Shown: positions 20,601-32,587, counted from the stretch's first letter. The stretch is 64,000 nt of DNA from Apodemus sylvaticus (GCF_947179515.1 NC_067473.1:76482436-76546435); one strand, 5' to 3'. Translations and numbers: made by a program. The notes: a model not told the origin generated them from the sequence alone.

Positions 20601-20611
20601 GTGGTTGACTT

Positions 20612-20900
20612 TTTGTTTGTTTGTTTGTTTGTTTGTTTCAGACAGGGTTTCTCTGTGTAGCCCTGGCTGTCCTGGAACTCACTTTGTAGACCAGGCTGGC
20701 CTCAAACTCAAAATCAGAAATTTGCCTGCCTCTGCCTCCCAGTGCTGGTTTTTTTGTTTGTTTGTTTGGGTTTTTTGTTGTTGTTGTTTTGTTTTTTGGT
20801 CCTGGAACTTTCGGATAGACAGGGCAAACCTTGGGTTTACAAAGACCTGCCTGCCTCTGTCTCCAGAGTGCTAGAATTTAAGGTGTATGGCACCATTGGC
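20612..20900 (-). mobile_element. B1 SINE (minus) with (TTTG)n edge, plus a second B1 fragment
   Basis: (TTTG)n at 20612–20638, then antisense B1 to about 20749. A further T/G-rich edge and truncated antisense B1 run to about 20900. Confidence 0.8.
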
Positions 20901-20933
20901 AGCCAAATAATTATTTTTAAAAGTGTTGGGAAT

Positions 20934-21005
20934 TTCTAGCTATTAGGGAAATGCAAATTAAAAATGCTGTGAGATTTAATCTCACCCCAGTCAAGAAGAT
21001 TACAG
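20934..21005 (+). mobile_element. L1 ORF2 fragment
   Basis: GGGAAATGCAAATTAAAAAT … CACCCCAGTCAAGAAG resembles the conserved 3' part of L1 ORF2. Confidence 0.65.
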
Positions 21006-21152
21006 CTGAGAAAACAAAAGCAGGTGTGGTGACCTACACCTTTATTGTTCAAGAGGGAGAGGTGGGTGTTCAAAGCTAGTCTGATATATATAGTGAGTTC
21101 CAGGCCGCCCAAAACAGAAGACATATTTACATATATTTGTTGGCTTTTTCCT

Positions 21153-21400
21153 CTTCTTTCTTCTTTTAATCTAATACATTATGAACAATTGTTACTGATG
21201 GCCAAGGTCCAGGTCAGGTCTTTTCAGGTACCTTTTATTCAAAAACCTGAAAATAGCCAGCCAGTGATTGAGCATGCCTTTAATCCCAGCACTTGAGAGG
21301 CAGGCAGATTTCTGAGTTGGAGGCCAGCCTGGTCTACAGAGTGAGTTCTAGGACAGCCAGGGCTATACAGAGAAATCCTGTCCCGGGAAAAAAAAAAAAT
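21153..21400 (+). repeat. Composite repeat copy 1 (unique-like leader plus B1)
   Basis: A ~100-bp leader (CTTCTTTCTTCTTTTAAT … AAAAACCTGAAAATAGCC) joins a B1 at ~21255. The same leader-B1 junction recurs at 33804, so the two copies descend from one composite unit. Confidence 0.8.
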
Positions 21401-21425
21401 CCCAAAAACCAAAAACCAAACAAAC

Positions 21426-21457
<32 letters not shown>

Positions 21458-21509
21458 AAAAACCAAACAAACAAACTGAAAATAAGAATTTAATCAAAGT
21501 TGTTTTGGG

Positions 21510-21790
21510 GGTTGGGAAATCTCACTCGATAACCTTGGCTGGCTTGGAATATACTACGTAGACCAAGTAGGCCTTGAACTCACAAAGATCTGCCTGCCTC
21601 TGCCTCCACCTCTTCCTAAGTGCTGGGGTTAAAGGTATGCATGCCCATCTATCATACCCTTTAAAATAAAGTTTTGCTCACCATCTAGTCATAATGATAC
21701 AAGCCTGTGACACTAGTGTATGAGTAGCTATAACTAGAGGATTACTGTGAGTTGAAGGTCAACATAGACTACATAAGACTTGTTCTCAAA
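21510..21790. mobile_element. B1-like fragments (minus, then plus)
   Basis: Antisense B1/B4-like at ~21510–21650 and a diverged sense copy at ~21682–21790. Confidence 0.55.
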
Positions 21791-21829
21791 AAACAAAGCA
21801 ATGCAGTTGGCATAGTTGTGCAGTATGTT

Positions 21830-22690
21830 ATGAAGTGGAAATTTCTGGTTTCCTTGGAGACTCAATTGTGTCATGTGATATTTTTCTGGAAACCATCTTA
21901 GAAGAGGATGCTTTGTTGAAGTTTACATGTGGAAGGATGTTTTTCTGGAAGATGTCGAGAAAGTGGGCATGTGATATTTTGCTAGAGCAGATGCTTGAGA
22001 GAACATATGATGTTTGGAAAGGATATAAAGACAACCCAACAGACAGTGGATGATGTTGGATGGTATTGGTATGCCTTGCTATTCTTTGCAGGTCATTGTA
22101 GGGCTTGGCTGATGCTGGTCTTTGCTGGTGTCTCTGGGTGGTATTAGTACACCTTACCATTCTTTACTGGTCATCATTCATTGTGACTTCATAAAGAGAA
22201 ATGCACCAAAAAACTTCTGGTAGTATTCTGGCAACGTCTTGCCACTTCCACAGTCTTGGGCCAATTGGTAGAGCCTTGAGGTTTCTTCTGGATCGACCTG
22301 CTATTCTAGACTCATGAACGGTGTTTGCAAGTCCTACCAATGGTGATTCATAAATAATGTTTGTGACGCCGGGCCGTGGTGGCGCACTCCTGTAATCCCA
22401 GCACTTGGGAGGTAGAGGCAGGTGGATTTCTGAGTTCGAGGCCAGCCTGGTCTACAGAGTAAGGTCCAGGACAGCCAGGGCTACACAGAGAAACCCTGTC
22501 TCAAAAAACCAAAAAAATAAAAAAAATAAAAATAATAATAATGTTTGTGAGTGGATTGAGCTGCCTTTGCTGATTTGTGTGAACTAAACTGCTGATATCC
22601 TGACAACACAGATTGTATTTGCTCCAAAGAAACATTTCTGAACAGGTCCACATCCTCTTTGTTCTGTTAACCTTGTTTCCACCACCTCAG
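21830..22690. mobile_element. Probable old ERV/LTR-derived block split by a B1
   Basis: The sequence outside the B1 is of a kind I associate with rodent retroviral LTRs (degenerate internal repeats such as GTGATATTTTxCTxGAxxxxAT), but I cannot name the family. The 72- and 110-codon ORFs across it lack known motifs. Confidence 0.35.
22367..22536 (+). mobile_element. B1 SINE with 14-bp target duplication
   Basis: CGCCGGGCCGTGGTGGCGCA … CCCTGTCTC plus an A/T tail, between direct repeats AATAATGTTTGTGA at 22353–22366 and 22537–22550. Confidence 0.95.
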
Positions 22691-22699
22691 GTAGGTAGT

Positions 22700-22765
22700 G
22701 GACTAGAAGGGATGTGGTATATTTACACTATGGAATACTACTACCTTATTAAAAGTACGTATTAA
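22700..22765 (+). mobile_element. L1 ORF2 3' fragment
   Basis: The text GTGGTATATTTACACTATGG followed by AATACTACT is the hallmark WYIYTMEYY-type region of L1 ORF2. Confidence 0.75.
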
Positions 22766-22769
22766 AAAA

Positions 22770-23635
22770 AAAACAAGCTTACACAGGGGATGGGAAAGCT
22801 GGGGCAGATGACTGGGACCCTTTATAGAGCCAGGTTGGGGGGTTTGGGAGTGAAGAAATCATTGCAGTTTCAGGGAACTAGGACTACAGTTTCTCCTGCA
22901 GTCTATTTTTCCTGAAACTGTTTGCCCAGGGTGAGACATACGATCAGACATTCCTCTCTGGGATGACTGATAGTAACTGGGTATAGTCACCTGTAATCTC
23001 ACACAAATACCCTGTTTTACAACCAAGGCAGTCTATCACTGAAGAGATAGCTCAATGACTTAGAGAATCTACTGATCTTCATAGTATTTATCCTTTTAAA
23101 TTTACTTAATAAATTATACCTGTAAAGACATGGGATGTGGGAGCTGAGGTAAAAACCTGCTAGCTCATCGAGGTAACTTTATTTTCTTAACTATATACAA
23201 AATATCTATTTACAAGCCATATTCTACAACTAAACTGTTAGCTCCTTAAAAATCTCTTTCTGTGTTGTTCTTCTGAACCACTCTATCTTTCTCTGAGCAC
23301 TCCCAAACCCAAGTGGGCTCCTTAGCTCTCTTTCCTAGAATCCTATGTTCTGCTAGCTGCTTCTTTGTGATTCCTGAAAGCCAAGAAAGTAAATCCCCAT
23401 TTCTTAGTCAGAGCTTCTTCCATGACACTCTTCTAAGCCAAGTGGGGGGCCAAAAGAGCAAGTTCTGAAAGGTCCAATTGGCATCAAAGATGTCTCTAGC
23501 TTCTCCCCTACACTCTTGGCAATCTAAACCAGGTTGCTGTCATGGTGGGGGGTGGGGCTCCAAGTCATGGGGGCTGAACCATTTCTCCACCATCCAGCTG
23601 AGTTTGACCTGTGTCTCCCCCACCCCTGCCCCCAC
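22770..23635. other. Intergenic, no feature recognised
   Basis: No repeat or gene that I can support. ORFs are short. Confidence 0.4.
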
Positions 23636-23764
23636 AGGGTTTCTCTATATAGCCCTGGCTGTCCTGAAACTCACTCTGTAGACCAGGCTGGCCTCGAACT
23701 CAGAAATCTGCCTGCCTCTGCTTCCCAAGTACTGGGATTAAAGGCGTATGCCACCACTGCCTGG
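23636..23764 (-). mobile_element. B1 SINE
   Basis: Antisense B1: CAGGGTTTCTCTATATAGCC to CACCACTGCCTGGCG. Confidence 0.93.
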
Positions 23765-24339
23765 CGCCCTGTGTCATAGAACAATGACCACAAGACCAAG
23801 CAATTTGCCTCACAATAGGCAGGACCTTTCTTTAAAGTTCTTAAATTCTTTAGCATTCTTGTTATAGGAGGCTTTTAGAGGTACACCCAAACTGTATCTC
23901 TGTAGTACACACCTAACTACACCTGACAATTGCAATATCTTTCTAAGCTTCTATATTTTGCTAACAATTAGCTCTTCTTTGTACAAATAATCAAATATCC
24001 TGTAACATCTTATAGAGTACCCAGGCCTGGAAGCTCACAGCTGCTTATTAACTCCAGCTCCAGAGAACTTAATACCCTCTAGAGAACTCTGTGGCTACCT
24101 GAATTCACACATTCTCACACACAGACACATACACATGTAAAAACTTTTTAAAACATTTAAAAAACATCTTTTTGTTTAATTAATTAAATAATTAATTGTT
24201 TGTCTGTGGCAGAAATAGATGAACAACAGTATGAACAGGGAAGTTAAAGAGTTGACTCTTTCTTTCCCCCATTTTGGTTCCAGGTTTGACAAAGAATGTA
24301 GACAAGTACCTTTACCTAATATGATCTCTCCCTGATTTT

Positions 24340-24931
24340 TTTTTTTTTTTAGATAGCCACATGTGGTTATGCTAAGATTATATAAACCCCATTTTAGAAC
24401 CAAGCCTGACTTTAAAAGGAAAAGTTATCAGTTCCAGGAACGGACCATAAAACCCCCCTAAGTCATCAGTCTCAGGAACTAGGTCACAAGCCACCAGCTC
24501 CAGGAAAAGACCATAAATCCCAGAAACAAAGCCATAGAATCCCCCTCCAAGGAATAACCTGGAGATATCCACAAGGATGGGAAGATATCTTATCTCAGGA
24601 TGGACCATCTGTACTGGGCAGCCTTCTATGGATTGGGTATCTCATCCTGTGGTTAAACGTTCATGACACAGGAATGCAGCCCACTGACCTCGTGGACACA
24701 AGCCAATTAGAAATGGACCCATGTAATGTCTCCAGCACCCACCAGTGAAGTTTTAGATTACCTAACCCTAGCTAAAATTCCCCTAGTTCCCTATTAAAAA
24801 AAAAAAAAAAAGCCTGTGTGCCCTTGTCGAAGGTCATCACCATTTTTGTAAGTGGCCAACTCCTGCACACAGGCTTTTATGGAATAAAAACACTCAAGTG
24901 AGTGTCTTTGTGTGATGCTTTCAGACTTAAC
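24340..24931 (+). mobile_element. Probable ERV solo LTR
   Basis: A TATA-like/A-rich stretch before GCCTGTGTGCCC, an AATAAA near 24882 and a terminus GACTTAACA fit a U3-R-U5 layout in sense orientation. The left boundary is not determined. Confidence 0.5.
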
Positions 24932-24940
24932 ACATGACTT

Positions 24941-25290
24941 TAATCCCAGCGCTCTGGAGGCTAAGGCAGTTGAATCTTTGTGAGTTTGAGATCAGCCTTG
25001 TCTACACAGAAAGTTGTTCCCCCTCATATTTTTATAAAGATAAGATCTCACAGTATTCCAGGCCGACCTAGAACTCACAACAATCCTCCTGCCTCAGTTT
25101 TCTGAGTATTGGCATTACAAGCATCAGCCACTGCACAGAGAGCTCTTTTTTCCCCCTGGTTGCTGTCAGTGACTTGTTTGTTTATTCTGAGGCAGTGCCT
25201 CACACTATACTCACACAGGTCAGTACAGGCTGACCTGAAACTCATCATGTATACCAAGTTAGTCTCAAAATTATAATTTTTCTGCCTCAC
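24941..25290. mobile_element. Diverged B1-like fragments
   Basis: Sense at ~24941–25012, antisense at ~25020–25142 and ~25180–25290. Confidence 0.5.
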
Positions 25291-25294
25291 CTTC

Positions 25295-25661
25295 TGTTTT
25301 AAGTTAGGATTTCATTACTGTGAAGAGACACCATGACCATGTCAACTCTTATAAAAGAAACTTTAATTTGGGATGGCTTACAATTTCAGAGGTTTAATCC
25401 ATTATCATCATGGTGCAAGCATGGTCACATACAGGTAGACATGGTGCTGGAGGACCCCAAAATTCTACATCTTGATCCTCAGGCACGAGAAGATGACTGT
25501 GTCACACTGGATGGAGCTTGAACATATATAAGACCTCAAAGCTGGCCTCCAAAGTGACATACTTCTTCTAACAAGGCCACACCTCCTACTAGTACCACTC
25601 CCAAGGGGCCAAGTATTCAAACACATGAGTCAATGGAGCCAAACCTATTCAAACCAGTACA
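25295..25661 (-). mobile_element. MT-like (MaLR) solo LTR
   Basis: Antisense copy of the element at 28194: a TG end followed by TTTCATTACTGTGAAGAGAC, and ending with AAACCAGTACA. The flanking pentamers do not match. Confidence 0.65.
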
Positions 25662-25762
25662 TCCTCTCAAAAGCTGTGCTTAGAGATGTGAGCCATATAG
25701 GCCAAGATTTATATAAGTTTGAAGCCAATTTGGACTGTATAAAAAAATAAAAACTCATTAAA

Positions 25763-25909
25763 TCTGGAGGTGAGCATGGTAGTCCTTGCTTTCAATCCTA
25801 GCACTCAGGAGGCAGAGGTAGGTGGATTTCTATGAGTTGCAAGCTAGCCTGGTACACAAAGCAAGTTCCAGGACATCTAGGGCTCCCCCAACCCCAAACC
25901 AAAAAAAAA

Positions 25910-25940
<31 letters not shown>

Positions 25941-26073
25941 TGCCAGATGGCAGTAGTGCACGCCTTTAACTACAGCACTGGGGAGGCAGATGAATCTGAG
26001 TTCCAGGCCAGCCTAAACTACAGAGCGTCTTCCAGGACAAACAGGGCTATGCAGAGAAACCGTGTCTTGAAAA
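25763..26073 (+). mobile_element. Two tandem B1 SINEs with A-tail and (GA)n between
   Basis: First B1 ~25763–25905, then poly-A and (GA)n (25919–25940), then a second diverged B1 25942–26073. Confidence 0.8.
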
Positions 26074-26419
26074 ACAAAAGAGAAAGAAAAAGAACAAGAA
26101 AGAAAAGAAAAAAAAGAAAGATAAAAGAATCTTAGAGCATATTAGGTCAAGAATGAACCCAAGTTTGAGTTCTCCACTTCTCTCCCTGGGTCTTTCATCT
26201 GCCTGTAGTTTGTGTCAGTGCATGTTTCACGACTGTCTGTTACTAACAAAAGGTTTTTGTAGGCTTAGATTTTTTTTAACCTACTTTTAATAAGAGTTCA
26301 CAAATGCTTCAACCGCCCTTGTAGCCTACCGTCTAAAGGTAGGGAAGAAAAGAAGGTATATAGGTCAAGGGGATGTGGACCTGTTTAGAAGTAGTAGTTC
26401 CTTCGGGCAATTTCAATCT

Positions 26420-27160
26420 CCATTTCTTCAGTAGTGTCAGGATACCAAACATGAATCAGCTAGATCCAGCAGAAATAGCCAGGCCTCCAACAAATCAGCA
26501 CAAGTCAGTGGGAACAACCAGAATCAGCCCAGATGCCAGAAGTTCTCTGCCTTGCGTCCCTCAACGAAGGTCAGCAGCAACAAAGATCGGAGACCAGCGC
26601 TGGGCAGTGGTGGCACACGCCTTTAATCCCAGCACTCTGGGAGGCAGAGGCAGGCAGATTTCTGAGTTCGAGGCCAGCCTGGTCTACAGAGTGAGTTCCA
26701 GGACAGCCAGGGCTACACAGAGAAACCCTGTCTTGAGAAAAACAAAACAAACAAACAAACAAAAACAGCAAAAAAAAGACTGGAGACCAGCAAAGCTGGC
26801 TATGCAAGCTCCCCTCCACTGTCCCGAGTCCTATTTATCCTCTCTCTAAACATCATGAGTCCTCCCATGGGTCTTGACTTAGCAAAACATCACGTGAGTC
26901 TGTATCACATGACATATCCAGAAACTTCCACTTCAGGTTTTGCTATCTATTAAGTGAATATCACAGAAAACAAGGTGTGGGAAAGGAATGAGGGGTACTT
27001 TCTACAAAAGTCTTTAACAGTTTTACAAGGGAAGAAGCCACTTAACTGGCCTAGAACTACAAACAGATGTTACCAAACTATCCGCGGGCTGCTCCCTATA
27101 TTTATGGTGGATAATTATCCTAAGGTTACTTTCAACCTGTTAGCTGCTTTCAGCAAGTGA
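26420..27160. mobile_element. Possible ERV LTR sequence split by a B1
   Basis: The non-B1 sequence has a GTCCCTCAACGAAGGTCAGC-type stretch that I associate with rodent ERV LTRs. Low confidence. The B1 is listed separately. Confidence 0.3.
26599..26781 (+). mobile_element. B1 SINE with 10-bp target duplication
   Basis: GCTGGGCAGTGGTGGCACAC … with an (AAAC)-rich tail. GGAGACCAGC flanks it at 26589–26598 and 26782–26791. Confidence 0.92.
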
Positions 27161-27177
27161 TTATCTCAACACACACC

Positions 27178-27210
<33 letters not shown>
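27178..27210 (+). repeat. (CA)n microsatellite
   Basis: Uninterrupted CA run. Confidence 0.95.
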
Positions 27211-27300
27211 TATTCTGGACCAGGGGCATGGAAGACTATATAATTTAAGATTAAGCCTAGGAAGTTATGGTTTATCAGTTGTAAAAGCCGATTACACGGT

Positions 27301-27666
27301 GTGCTGGCTGCTTTTAATTCAACTTGGCACAAACCAGGGTCATCTAAGAGGAGGGAACCACTATCAGATGGGGCTGTAGGTGAGCCTGAAAATCATTTTC
27401 TTACTTAGTGATTGATGTGGGCAATGCCGCATTTGGGCTGGTAGTCCTGCGTTCTATACGAAACCGGGTTGAGTAAGCTATAAAGAGCGAGTCAGTAAGC
27501 AGCACTACTTCATGGGCTCTGCCTCCAGAATTCTGTCAGGTTTGAGTTCCTGCCTTGGCTTCCCTCAGTGGACTATAATTCAGGATATATGAGCCAAATA
27601 AACCTTTTCCTTCCCAAGTTGCTTTTGGTCAGGGGTTTCATTGCAACAATAACTGCAACTAGGACA
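27301..27666 (+). mobile_element. MaLR-type (ORR1-like) solo LTR
   Basis: TGTGCTGGCTGCTTTTAATTC … AATAAACC … AACTAGGACA, with TG/CA termini and a poly(A) signal in sense orientation. Confidence 0.7.
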
Positions 27667-28190
27667 CATAAGTCAAATACATGGTAAGGTTGTTTATATT
27701 ATTTTCTTAATGCAAGTTGAAATTAGAGTCCACAGTAAGAAGACAGACTGAGAACACAGTATTAAGTGATCCCAAGGCACATCATGAACTTGGTTGCAAA
27801 GTCTGGCAAATGCTTAGTTTCTGAAGCAGAACTGCACTTTCAGAAAAAGTTGTTTCCACGGTTAATGCCATCAGGGCTAGTAAGACTGTGGTCCTGAAGG
27901 GAGATTCTCTTCTGTTCCAGAGAAACAAAGGTTCCAAGGGGCCAGCCTAGGAGGGGTTCCAAACCATGTGACATAGGCCACCTGTCATGAGCCATAGATA
28001 AAAGAAAAATTATAATTGAAGGTTGTCTTGGACCTGGGGATGAAGTTGGGGACTGAGGAACTGAGTTAGATCTCCAGAACCCACATACACACCCTCATGG
28101 CCATGCATACAGCATACACACACACACACACACACACACATTGAATAAGTAAATGTAAATATAAATGGTTTGCTTTTTTTTTTAAATAGA
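27667..28190. other. Intergenic, (CA)n only
   Basis: (CA)n at ~28115–28141. The rest is unrecognised. Confidence 0.5.
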
Positions 28191-28193
28191 GTC

Positions 28194-28557
28194 TGTCTTT
28201 GTTGGAGTTTTATTGCTGTGAAGAGACAACATGACCATGACAACTTGAATCATTTATTTAATTGGAGCTGGCTTACAGTTCAGAGGTTTACTCCATTAGT
28301 GTCACGGTGGGAAGCGTGGCAGCATGCAGGCAGACATGGTGCTGGAGGAGCCGAGAGTTCTACATCTGGATCCACGGGCAGCAGAAGGAGACTGTGTGTC
28401 ATACTGGGCAGAGCTTCAGCATATATAAGACCTCAAAGCCTGCCCCTATGGTGACACACTTCCTCCAACAAGGCCACACTTCCTAATAGTGCCCCTTCCT
28501 ATGGCCAAGTATTCAAACACATGAGTCTATGGGAGCCATTCCTATTAAATCACCACA
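28194..28557 (-). mobile_element. MT-like (MaLR) solo LTR with perfect 5-bp target duplication
   Basis: 364 bp, TG…CA, antisense. Direct repeat GAGTC at 28189–28193 and 28558–28562. Its reverse complement begins TGTGGTGATTTAATAG, the typical start of this family. Confidence 0.85.
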
Positions 28558-29940
28558 GAGTCTATGTATCCACTGGCTGTCTTAAAACTCACTTGTCAAG
28601 CAGGCTAGCCTCCGACTCACAGAGATCAAACTGGCTCAACATCCCAAGTGCTGGGATTAAAGCCATGAGCCATCCCACTAGGCTACTAAGTGTAACAATT
28701 TTTAAGTGAAAAGATGGAGGTTACAGAGATGACTCAGTGAAATTACCTTTAACTCCAGATCCAGGGACCCTGGTGCCACTTCTGACCTTTTTGAGAACAT
28801 ACGCACATGGCACAGACACGTAAATTAAAAAAAAAAATTAAATCTTAAAAAAACCATTTTTTGAGAGTGAAAAGATATACTGTACACCATACTGGGTAGG
28901 TCACAGACCCTAGTGGGGAAGGTGCCACAGTTGTTCTCTTAAGTAGATATGTTGTATCCATCAGCATTGTCTTCTAAATATTCGTGTCCATGCCCATGAC
29001 TGGTGCTGCCATCAGTTTGGGTCAGGGAAGCCTCCATCAGTTTGGGTCAGGGAAGCCTCCTGGGCAGTGGCAGTTACTGCAGAGACTGTAGAGTTGAGGT
29101 TCTGAGAGTAGCGGCTAGTAGCTAGTGTGAATGCTGGCCCTGAGTGGGGCATCTACACCACCCCGCCAAGCCGCCAAGCCTCAAGTTAGGGATAGGAACA
29201 AATAGTAAATGAGGAGTTATCAGATTGTCTTACCCTGTTATAGGAAACCTCAGCAGGGAAGCCTCACCACTGAAATAGCAGCAGAAACAGTCTCGAGGAT
29301 CGAGATGTTTATCACATTGACGGCAGTTCAGGAGTTGTCTCTGAAGCTCCTGCACTGCCTACTGAGCTACTGCACAGAGGGTGTTTTCACTTATTTATTT
29401 TTTGGCAATATGTATAGGCTTTTCAGCATTATTTTTAACTACTTCATCATTGGAAGGGTTAACTCTCTATCAGCCTTAGAGAGTCCACAGGACAAAGATC
29501 AAATTGAGGAATCTCTTGTGGTCAGGCATAGAGACAGAAGCAGATAGAGTGCTGAGGTTAGGACATCTTCCCTTCTTGTAAAGCATGGTAATTGCAGGCA
29601 GCTGTCTCCCCAGATAGCTGTAACCAACCGTTCCCTCTAGGTTGTCTCTACAGTTGTTTTCTCCTTTCATTTTGTTTCGACTTTATTTGTTCCTTCAATC
29701 CAGTAGGTTAGTCCAGCAATGGCTTCCCACTTGAGAGACTGAGAATCTAGTAGTCTCCAACAAGCCTGGGGGCCTCAGCAGTCCCAACTTGACACCAAAG
29801 GCCTGAAGAATTCCTAGAGCACCACTGGTTTTCTGTCCAAGTAGGAAGCCAGAAGTGGTTTGTTTCTCTCGGGGAGCTCACCATCTAGAGTGCAGGCCAA
29901 GAGCAAAACTACCATCATGCTTCTCATCTTCTGGTCCTTT
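28558..29940. other. Intergenic, few recognised repeats
   Basis: B1-like antisense piece at ~28560–28680 and B3-like sequence at ~28715–28850. 28870–29940 is otherwise unrecognised apart from a 25-bp tandem duplication. Confidence 0.5.
29010..29059 (+). repeat. 25-bp tandem duplication
   Basis: Two identical units (CATCAGTTTGGGTCAGGGAA plus GCCTC) at 29010–29034 and 29035–29059. Confidence 0.97.
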
Positions 29941-30118
29941 CACTTGCTACCTTCACGAGGCGTACCCACATGTAGGGCGGGTCTTCCCACATCAGCTAGG
30001 CAATCAAGACAACCTCCCTCCCCAGACCTTCTCCCAGATCAGCTCAATGTGGACAATCCTTCTGTGAGATTCTTTGCCCAGGTGATTTTAGGCTGAATCA
30101 AACTGATAATTAAAGCTA
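29940..30118 (-). mobile_element. MaLR-type LTR fragment
   Basis: The antisense terminal text (GGGCGGGTCTTCCCACATCA … ATAATTAAAGCTAAC) resembles the 5' part of a MaLR LTR. Confidence 0.45.
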
Positions 30119-30121
30119 ACT

Positions 30122-30290
30122 ATTGCACGGCAGTGATAGTACACGCCTTTAATCCCAGCACCTGGCAGGCAGAGGCAGGTGGATTTCTGAGTTCGGGGCC
30201 AGCCTGGTCTACAGAGTGAGTTCCAGGACAGCCAGGGCTACACAGAGAAACCAATAAACAAACAAACAAACAAACAAACAAACAAACAAA
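30122..30290 (+). mobile_element. B1 SINE with (AAAC)n tail
   Basis: B1 body to ~30252, followed by (AAAC)n. Confidence 0.93.
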
Positions 30291-30326
30291 AGCTAAACCA
30301 TTACAATCACCCTCACCAAAAAGTGT

Positions 30327-30400
30327 CTTAGTGGATGCTCTATTGCTGTTAAGAGACACCATGACCAAGGCACCTCTTGTAGAGTACACAAGTGCCCACA
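30327..30400 (-). mobile_element. MT-like LTR fragment
   Basis: TGTCTTAGTGGATGCTCTAT plus the TGCTGTTAAGAGACACCATG motif of the family. Confidence 0.6.
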
Positions 30401-31014
30401 GATAAGCTCTGGAGAAACTCATGTTACTCATGCAGAGTTGACTCCTCAGCAGAGTTGATGTTTACCTGTTTACTACCAGGAAGGCTGGGGTGGATGTCGC
30501 TAATGACCTGACGATCCTTGCTACCAGTAGGACCAGGCCTCACCCAAATCCCCCAGAATGTTTATCCCAGACTCTCCCTCCCTAGACATTTATCTTCAAC
30601 TTTGTTTGTCAGTCAATTGAACCCATCCTTAGGGGAGATGTCACATTTGCTTTATAGCCTGGCGACATCAGATCCTACAAACAAGAAGCTGTTTGAATCA
30701 GTTAACACACCAGCGAGAGTGAGGCCCTTAAGCTAGAAAGAGAACCCATCTTCATGGTACAGATCACCTGTACTTTGCAAAAGTGTTCTGATGTAGTCAT
30801 GCCTTAGGTTTTATTGTACATAAGGGATTGGGATAATTGATAACAAACTCTTTTCCAAAATTGTACTGGATTTCAATATGTCTAAAATAAACTGGTCTGG
30901 TGTCGGACTCCAGAAGTTTGAACCAGCACCAACTAAGTTGTGCTGAACTTCTTACTTTATTTTGACTGTTTCTCTGCCAGCTGTGCTGCTTGCAAAGATA
31001 CCACAGACTCCTAT
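30400..31014. other. Intergenic, no feature recognised
   Basis: No repeat or gene I can support. Confidence 0.4.
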
Positions 31015-31030
31015 AAAAGAGAGCATACAG

Positions 31031-31205
31031 CCGGGCGGTGGTAGTGCACGCCTTTAATCCCAGCACTTGGGAGGCAGAGGCAGGTGGATTTCTGAGTTCG
31101 AGGCCAGCCTGGTCTACAGAGTGAGTTCCAGGATATCCAGGGCTACACAGAAAAATCCTGTCTCGAAAAAACAAGCAAAAAAACCCAACACACAAACCAA
31201 CACAC
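31031..31205 (+). mobile_element. B1 SINE inserted in an MT-like LTR, with 16-bp target duplication
   Basis: B1 CCGGGCGGTGGTAGTGCACG … CTGTCTCG plus tail. Flanks AAAAGAGAGCATACAG (31015–31030) and AAAAGAGAACATACAG (31206–31221) differ at one base. Confidence 0.92.
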
Positions 31206-31221
31206 AAAAGAGAACATACAG

Positions 31222-31530
31222 TTTCAGAGGTTTAGTCCATTAACATCATATCAAGGATCATGGCAGCATACAGGGCAGTCACTGGAACAGGAAATGGGAG
31301 CTACATCGTAATCTGCAGGGAGTGGGGGAAAGAGAGACAGAGTGGGAGAGGGAGAGAAAAAGGGAGAGACACCCACACAGAGACAAAAAAGACAGGAAGA
31401 ACTGGGCCTGGCATGAACTTTGAAAGTGCCAAGCCTACCAGCAGGGCTCTGCTTACTACCAACAAGGCCACGCCTCCTAATCCGTCTCAAATAGTGCCCT
31501 CCCTGACGACTAATCACTCACACCTAAAAA
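31222..31530 (-). mobile_element. MT-like LTR, internally replaced by GA-rich sequence
   Basis: Family text at both ends (CAGAGGTTTAGTCCATTAAC; CAACAAGGCCACGCCTCCTA) surrounds a GA-rich insertion (~31325–31395). Confidence 0.55.
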
Positions 31531-31596
31531 GCCTAAGGTGGCCATTCATTCACACCACCCCAGAGGGGTAGGAAGGAATGTAAGAGTTGAGAAAGG

Positions 31597-31765
31597 CTGG
31601 AGAGATGATGCGCTGTTAAGAGCACATGCTGCCCTTCAGCAGGAGCTGAGTTCATTCTAGCATCCACATCAGGTGGCTTACAGTCATCTGTAACTCCAGC
31701 TTCCAGGCACCTGCATTCAAAAGCACACTCCTTCCACAACACATATATAATTAAAAAAATATTAA
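31597..31765 (+). mobile_element. B3-like (B2-family) SINE
   Basis: GGCTGGAGAGATGATGCGCT head, diverged body and A-rich tail. Confidence 0.75.
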
Positions 31766-31880
31766 TAACAATGATGAGGAAGGGGTGGAGTGTGGTGGAT
31801 GCTGTTTTCTGTCTGTGTCATGACTGCTGTGCTCACCAACTCACAGCAGCTGTGAATACTTGTGCAAGACCTACACACAG

Positions 31881-32074
31881 GGCTGGAGAGATGGCTCAGG
31901 GGTTAAGAGCACTACCTGCTCTTCCAAAGGTCCTGAGTTCAAATCCCAGCAACCACATGGTGGCTCACAACCATCCGTAAAGAGATCTGATGCCCTCTTC
32001 TGGTGTGTCTGAGACAGCTGCAGTGTGCTTAGATATAATAATAAATAAATCTTTAAAAAAAAAAAGGAGCATTA
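31881..32074 (+). mobile_element. B2 SINE with target duplication
   Basis: Nearly consensus B2. The flanks AAGACCTACACACAG (31866–31880) and AAGACCTACACAG (32075–32087) differ by one CA unit. Confidence 0.94.
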
Positions 32075-32587
32075 AAGACCTACACAGGGCTGGGGTGCAA
32101 GTGTGGGAAGGTATGGGGAAGTATAGATGCAGGGCATGGTCCTGACGTGAGGGTAGGGTTTAAATAGAAAGTAAGAATCATGCATAACTAAACAGTCCAG
32201 CAAAGTGTGTGGTTCTTGCCTGTACTTTACCAGACTCTCCGACAAGGTCATCTGATAAAATCGAAACTATTTCTGCAGGAGATTAGCTCCTGTACAGGCT
32301 ACTCCCAGGGACTCTGCTATGTCTTCTCCCAGCAGGAAATTTCTGGGGAGAGTTTAATTCCTGAGGGTCCTTTCTTTAAATAGTCTGGTGGCACAAGTGT
32401 CTCTTTAGAATATATTCATTTCCGTCAATCTGGGCAATATCATTAAAAATAGTAAAATAGAGAACCTAACAGTAAGTTGAATAAAAGATATGCAAAGCCA
32501 TGATCCTGGAGAAGATATTATTACCTAAAAAAATTCGGTTTAAGAGCATAAACAAAACAACAACAAAACCCTTGTAAACTCTGAGTC

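Noticed and set aside
21835..22160. Overlapping 72- and 110-codon ORFs
   Set aside because: Lie in LTR-like sequence with degenerate repeats; no retroviral or cellular domain visible.
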